Source: Dunaliella salina (taxonomy: Eukaryota; Chlorophyta; Chlorophyceae; Chlamydomonadales; Dunaliellaceae). Taken from it: DNA of 10,715 nucleotides. Of the stretch, positions 9,401 through 10,715 are shown one piece after another. Positions within the stretch are counted from its first letter, which is position 1. Each line of letters starts with the position of its first letter. The position numbers were made by a program, and so were the translations under genes. The notes under the pieces were generated by a model that saw only the letters and a list, made by a program, of their open reading frames with translations, did no database searches and was not told the DNA's origin. Location: positions 216,167-226,881 of the forward strand of contig MU069910.1 in the NCBI GenBank assembly GCA_002284615.2, given 5' to 3'.

Positions 9401-9594
9401 AGGCATCATAAAAGCTTCATTGTAAGAGACACTCCGAGTGGATGCATGTACCTACAAATTCCTGCAGTCGCAGCAAGGCCCAAGCTGCACGTGAGTACCC
9501 TCGCAATGAGGAGACGGATGCGCAGTGCGCAGACTTGAGTGATGACCCAGCAGAGCTGCAGGACCTGCAGACGCAGAAAACTGCAGAGGCGCAG
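275..9594 (+). CDS. SMC5: SMC5, central part (12 exons, partial at both ends)
   Basis: Join of 275-407, 858-992, 1280-1379, 1739-1861, 2390-2479, 2962-3084, 3503-3635, 6151-6287, 6494-6620, 8765-8857, 9051-9160 and 9468-9594. Every junction has GT..AG ends and a matching codon phase, giving 477 codons without a stop. Order: first-arm coiled coil (fragment residues 1-60), hinge (about 70-235) with FKGPVLGPIGVEMDVKDP and TLDQTFDAPNLIKHVLA, then second-arm coiled coil (about 240-477). The hinge wording is that of SMC5, not SMC6 or condensin/cohesin SMCs. From family knowledge, SMC5 pairs with SMC6 through the hinge, binds NSE subunits (the NSE2 SUMO ligase on the arm), and acts in the nucleus in recombination repair and replication-fork maintenance. 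Family members are roughly 1,050-1,100 residues, so a little under half is present; both ATPase heads lie outside the window. No promoter or polyadenylation site is expected here. Splice choices rest on phase and homology, not on transcripts. Confidence 0.9.
408..857 (+). other. SMC5 intron 1 of window (450 bp)
   Basis: It runs from donor GTGGGT to acceptor CTGCAG. A possible mini-exon at 507-531 (acceptor TTTTGCAG) was considered, but its 25-nt length destroys the phase between exons 1 and 2. No repeats or other features were recognised. Confidence 0.7.
858..992 (+). CDS. SMC5: SMC5 exon 2: arm-to-hinge transition
   Basis: Acceptor CCTGCAG, donor TTAG|GTGCGT, phase 1 to phase 1. It encodes AELSKMSNVRLMRLKRLEAT, then a turn, then NTYDFVQQNRGMFKGPVLG. 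The FVQQN..FKGPV segment is the conserved entry into the SMC5 hinge. The final G joins GT of exon 3 to give the Gly of GPIG. Confidence 0.92.
1280..1379 (+). CDS. SMC5: SMC5 exon 3: hinge, first half
   Basis: Acceptor TATGCAG, strong donor GCGA|GTAAGT, phase 1 to phase 2. It encodes PIGVEMDVKDPKWVAFVEKQ, then CGAHLLNYCVTCE. The PIGVEM.VKDPK segment followed by an amphipathic helix and a hydrophobic strand is typical of plant/algal SMC5 hinges. Reading past the donor reaches TAA at once, which supports splicing here. Confidence 0.93.
1380..1738 (+). other. SMC5 intron 3 (359 bp)
   Basis: It runs from GTAAGT to CTGCAG. T-rich with several A/T runs; nothing else was recognised. A chance open frame at 1394-1747 crosses the acceptor and shows no SMC-like pattern. 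Confidence 0.7.
1739..1861 (+). CDS. SMC5: SMC5 exon 4: hinge, middle
   Basis: Acceptor TTGCTGCAG, donor ACAG|GTGGGA, phase 2 to phase 2. It encodes EDEKVMTRFMTENKYTFSVY, then VFQGNFHVPVPHPLGDASAY. The 'E(E)D...' helix directly after the strand ending exon 3 is the usual SMC5 order. The AG left over joins C of exon 5 to make Ser. Confidence 0.88.
1862..2389 (+). other. SMC5 intron 4 (528 bp), with an open frame
   Basis: It runs from GTGGGA to TTTACAG. A frame on the + strand stays open from 1907 to 2428, crossing the acceptor in a different frame from exon 5. Its 2030-2170 part reads like a helical segment, but the rest is Cys/Leu/His-rich in a way typical of non-coding T/G-rich sequence. 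Treated as intron. Confidence 0.55.
2390..2479 (+). CDS. SMC5: SMC5 exon 5: hinge, second half
   Basis: Acceptor CCTTTACAG, donor ACAC|GTGAGT (perfect consensus), phase 2 to phase 2. It encodes DFGILHTLDQTFDAPNLIKH, then VLATNSRTNT. The '.LDQ.FDAP..IK..L' block is among the most conserved in the SMC5 hinge and is the strongest single piece of evidence for the gene call. Confidence 0.95.
2480..2961 (+). other. SMC5 intron 5 (482 bp)
   Basis: It runs from GTGAGT to CCTTGCAG. T-rich, with no coding or structural signal recognised. Confidence 0.75.
2962..3084 (+). CDS. SMC5: SMC5 exon 6: distal hinge
   Basis: Acceptor CCTTGCAG, donor CCAG|GTAGGC, phase 2 to phase 2. It encodes VYIGEEQAQQASEDLFARTQ, then VRDLYTLTSIGMTKMSRNVS. 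Family members show a 'YIG.....Q.A.......I.D.+T' pattern here, just before the hinge hands over to the second arm. Confidence 0.92.
3085..3502 (+). other. SMC5 intron 6 (418 bp) with two short palindromes
   Basis: It runs from GTAGGC to CACACAG. It holds a 9-bp inverted repeat with a 1-nt centre (3247-3265, TGCTTGCCA-T-TGGCAAGCA) and a 7-bp inverted repeat with a 2-nt centre (3343-3358). Nothing else was recognised. Confidence 0.7.
3247..3265. repeat. 19-bp palindrome
   Basis: TGCTTGCCA and TGGCAAGCA are perfect reverse complements around a single T. No function is evident inside the intron. Confidence 0.7.
3503..3635 (+). CDS. SMC5: SMC5 exon 7: exit from hinge into second arm
   Basis: Acceptor GCACACAG, donor ACAG|GTGTGT, phase 2 to phase 0. 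It encodes YNTEGVYTNYEFVQQPSKLV, then a short acidic/Ser stretch and SSIATLQMQKTQLQQ, the start of the second coiled coil. The donor GT is the first dinucleotide of a TG microsatellite that follows directly. Confidence 0.88.
3636..3676 (+). repeat. TG microsatellite plus 15-G run with ambiguous bases, at a splice donor
   Basis: The intron opens with a (GT)n tract interrupted by TTT, then N at 3659 and 3661, then 15 G. The Ns show that the base caller or assembly could not resolve the tract, so its true length is unknown. Confidence 0.9.
3907..3932. repeat. degenerate telomere-like units
   Basis: CCTAAAA, CCTAAA, CCTTAAA and CCCTTA follow one another. They resemble the CCCTAAA/CCCTAAAA telomere units of plants and green algae but are imperfect and short. 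Confidence 0.45.
4308..4318 (+). repeat. target-site duplication, left copy
   Basis: GGCAGCCTACC directly abuts the left terminal inverted repeat and is identical to 5972-5982. If the element is taken to start one base earlier (CAGAGG...), the flush duplication is 9 bp (GCAGCCTAC). Confidence 0.85.
4319..4331 (+). repeat. left terminal inverted repeat
   Basis: AGAGGTGGGCAAC pairs with 5959-5971 with one mismatch. Similarity stops after 13 bp. Confidence 0.85.
4423..4475. repeat. 12-bp inverted repeat inside the element
   Basis: CTGAGTATGCAG (4423-4434) and CTGCATACTCAG (4464-4475) are perfect reverse complements with a 29-bp spacer, about 100 bp inside the left end. The same 12-mer recurs at 5305-5316. 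Subterminal repeats of this kind often bind transposase; that role is inferred. Confidence 0.85.
4739..5078 (-). pseudogene. decayed coding relic inside the element (possible transposase fragment)
   Basis: Two overlapping minus-strand frames look more protein-like than other frames in the element. The first (5078 to 4833) follows a TGA at 5081-5079 and contains PKHLEHERVCKAKMAQNW; its L..H...C spacing resembles the second half of a C2HC zinc finger, but the two preceding Cys ligands are not in frame. The second (4948 to 4739) has a basic cluster KRRCK followed by an acidic stretch, SSSDEADLLFDAE (about 4784-4861), like a nuclear-localisation signal plus acidic linker. Joining them would need an intron or a frameshift. 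I recognise no catalytic domain. This may be a remnant of the element's own protein, or chance. Confidence 0.25.
5305..5320 (+). repeat. 16-bp direct repeat of 4464-4479
   Basis: CTGCATACTCAGTTTG occurs at both places, 841 bp apart, within the element. A shorter CATACTCAG lies at 4976-4984, and TGAATATGCAG at 5726-5736 is a near-copy on the other strand. Confidence 0.85.
5959..5971 (-). repeat. right terminal inverted repeat
   Basis: GTCGCCCACCTCT is the reverse complement of 4319-4331 apart from one position, and is followed directly by the second target-site copy. Confidence 0.85.
5972..5982 (+). repeat. target-site duplication, right copy
   Basis: GGCAGCCTACC is identical to 4308-4318. 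Its perfect identity argues against a very old insertion. Confidence 0.85.
6151..6287 (+). CDS. SMC5: SMC5 exon 8: second coiled-coil arm
   Basis: Acceptor TTATCACAG, donor GCAAG|GTGACT, phase 0 to phase 2. It encodes AVQELQKKLEQAGTSANDIR, then a charged helix ending NKKRENETTKAR. Joined to exon 7 it reads TQLQQAVQELQKKLEQ, a continuous heptad-like pattern. Past the donor the frame meets TGA at once. Confidence 0.88.
6494..6620 (+). CDS. SMC5: SMC5 exon 9: second coiled-coil arm
   Basis: Acceptor GATGCGCAG, donor CAGCAG|GTGTCA, phase 2 to phase 0. It encodes KEQALTMERNRLSTALKKPD, then VNEDRLRQELQAMLGTMYQQ. The donor is weaker than most in this gene, but the phase fits exon 10. Confidence 0.83.
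7444..7536. repeat. imperfect hairpin, about 93 nt
   Basis: Paired blocks are 7444-7450 with 7530-7536 (7 bp), 7456-7460 with 7523-7527 (5 bp) and 7462-7471 with 7511-7520 (10 bp perfect, TAATAGAGCC/GGCTCTATTA). A few more pairs and wobbles continue to about 7474/7508. The loop is about 33 nt. Size and bulges are compatible with a small-RNA precursor or a mini inverted-repeat relic; no function can be assigned. Confidence 0.6.
7581..7654. repeat. short imperfect inverted repeat
   Basis: AATGAAATT (7586-7594) and AATTTCATT (7642-7650) are perfect complements. The arms extend to ATTTGAATGAAATT and AATTTCATTAAAT with one extra base. The A/T-rich composition makes chance a real possibility. Confidence 0.4.
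8765..8857 (+). CDS. SMC5: SMC5 exon 10: second coiled-coil arm
   Basis: Acceptor GACTGCAG, donor CCCAG|GTCTGT, phase 0 to phase 0, 31 codons. It encodes AQQQVGLLADLWNKTKRVIA, then ASLAVKETETQ. The exon has no internal Met. Hydrophobic spacing and joins on both sides support it. Confidence 0.82.
9051..9160 (+). CDS. SMC5: SMC5 exon 11: second coiled-coil arm
   Basis: Acceptor GACTTTGCAG, perfect donor TTGA|GTGAGT, phase 0 to phase 2. It encodes VAALKQVTRERKEELRTRKA, then DMETWSARVQKAKEIFE, strongly charged coiled coil. A TGA lies just past the donor in frame. Confidence 0.88.
9161..9467 (+). other. SMC5 intron 11 (307 bp)
   Basis: It runs from GTGAGT to TTCCTGCAG. Nothing else was recognised in it. 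Confidence 0.7.
9468..9594 (+). CDS. SMC5: SMC5 exon 12: late second arm
   Basis: Acceptor TTCCTGCAG, phase 2 in, phase 0 out at CGCAG|GTGCGG. It encodes RSKAQAAREYPRNEETDAQC, then ADLSDDPAELQDLQTQKTAEAQ. This matches the loop region of SMC5 where a Pro-containing acidic linker ('.F.ELP.T.EEL') precedes the last arm helix. A second donor after 9627 (TGTAAG|GTGCAA) keeps the same phase and would add 11 residues, so the end is uncertain. Confidence 0.72.
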
Positions 9595-9848
9595 GTGCGG
9601 AAGCCTATGGAAAAAAGAGGTTGTAAGGTGCAAGTTTGCTGGCTTGCTCAATCTTTAAACCAAACTGCTTGGCTGCCATGCCGTGTCAGGGGGGCATGGG
9701 CAATGGCTAGTGCACTTTCAATAATTTTTGCTTGCAAGGTTGCATGCTGCTGTGCTATTTGGACACAGTCATAGCTTAGCGTTGCCATTGCCAGCTTCCT
9801 TCGTAAGCCACATGGCCTTTTTCATGACTCTTGTGACTGCCTATGTAG

Positions 9849-9875
9849 GATGATGAAATTCTCTCGATCCAGGGA
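9849..9875 (+). CDS. weak candidate SMC5 exon 13
   Basis: After acceptor CTATGTAG, the phase-0 frame reads DDEILSIQG before a possible GTGCTC donor, and VLCLK then TGA if not spliced. Placed after ...TAEAQ it resembles the '.A..IL.IN..VL' segment expected next in SMC5. The exon would be very short, the donor is poor and no following exon was found. Confidence 0.25.
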
Positions 9876-10486
9876 GTGCTCTGTCTCAAATGAGAAAAAA
9901 AAAGGTGTGGACTGTTGGAATAAGTGCAAATGCCATAGCATAGTGTAATTAAGGCCGTAGCATGCAGCCTTTTGCAGAGCAGTCCAAAGCCTAAAAAAGC
10001 TTGCTGACACCCAAGTGTGAAAAGTGTGGGTGAGCACATTTGCCCAGCTAAACCATATACCAAGTTTTGGAAGCTCTCATTGTGTTTGGCAGCTGAGAGA
10101 AACTGGCGTTCTACTCCCAGCAACGCCTGTAGGATAGCTCTGATAGACACGTTTTTTTCTCTGTTCTTTTGTGTACCACCTCTCCAGACCTAGGGCGCGG
10201 GGTGGCCCACTTCGTCATTTTGTGGTCCACTTGTGGGCTATTCCAATATGCCGCTAAGGCAACATATTTGCATAATGCAGTTGCAAGGGGCTTATTGATA
10301 TATATCAAAGAAATGATGGGATGTGCAGTGCAAATCTTGATGTTTGAAGTTCACTGATGCAATGTAGAGCAGGTCCTGCAAATTTGCCTTGGTGTTGATT
10401 ATGGAGCCTGATTTGTGTTTAAGGGGGCCAGGCTATTGCCAACTGCCAAATTTCAAACAGGAGCGATCAAGCAATCAATGGCAGGG

Positions 10487-10527
10487 CATGCTTGCATGGC
10501 ATGCACTCAGGTACCCATGCAAGCATG
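10487..10527. repeat. 13-bp perfect inverted repeat
   Basis: CATGCTTGCATGG (10487-10499) and CCATGCAAGCATG (10515-10527) are exact reverse complements with a 15-bp spacer. As RNA it would form a stable stem-loop in the intron. Confidence 0.85.
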
Positions 10528-10596
10528 AACCAGGCACATTCTGCTGCAGAAGGGTCCTCTTGTCGCCTTATGCACTGCTTGTCAGTGCTGCTTCTG

Positions 10597-10715
<119 letters not shown>

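Noticed and set aside
9978..10014. Possible exon reading AVQSLKKLADTQ after TTTTGCAG, coiled-coil-like
   Set aside because: It needs a phase-2 upstream exon, which neither exon 12 (phase 0) nor the weak 9849 candidate supplies; it is short, and stops occur on leaving it.

Overview
This window is eukaryotic nuclear DNA. It carries the middle of one large, intron-rich gene on the + strand. Twelve short exons (90-137 bp) spread over 275-9594 join without a reading-frame conflict into 1,431 nt (477 codons). The product is the central part of SMC5, the kleisin-associated ATPase of the SMC5/6 genome-maintenance complex: the end of the first coiled-coil arm, the hinge domain, and much of the returning second arm. 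The N-terminal Walker A head lies upstream of the window and the C-terminal signature/Walker B head lies downstream, so the gene is partial at both ends only because the window cuts it. Donors are mostly GTG-type (GTGAGT, GTGCGT, GTGGGT), acceptors are mostly TGCAG, introns are T/G-rich, and the hinge reads like plant/algal SMC5. A green alga (chlorophyte) is the best guess; I cannot name the species.

Layout: 1-274 intron end; exons 1-3 (275-1379) give the arm and enter the hinge (motif FKGPVLGPIGVEMDVKDP); exons 4-6 (1739-3084) complete the hinge core (motif TLDQTFDAPNLIKHVLA); exon 7 (3503-3635) leaves the hinge; exons 8-12 (6151-9594) are charged, heptad-like second-arm coiled coil. From 9595 to the end I see no confident exon, only one weak candidate, a 13-bp hairpin, and a 118-bp CA microsatellite running off the window.

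The most interesting structure is in the 2.5-kb intron 7. A 1,653-bp insertion (4319-5971) has 13-bp terminal inverted repeats (12/13 identical, AGAGGTGGGC[A/G]AC) and is flanked by perfect 11-bp direct repeats (GGCAGCCTACC at 4308-4318 and 5972-5982), the signature of a cut-and-paste DNA transposon. Inside it are five copies or near-copies of a CTGCATACTCAG motif on both strands and a decayed minus-strand coding relic. The ends look hAT-like (CAGAGGTGGGC), but the target duplication is 9-11 bp rather than 8, so the family is unresolved. Intron 9 (2.1 kb) holds a GC-rich block open on both strands and a long imperfect hairpin. There is no operon, CRISPR array, rRNA or tRNA.
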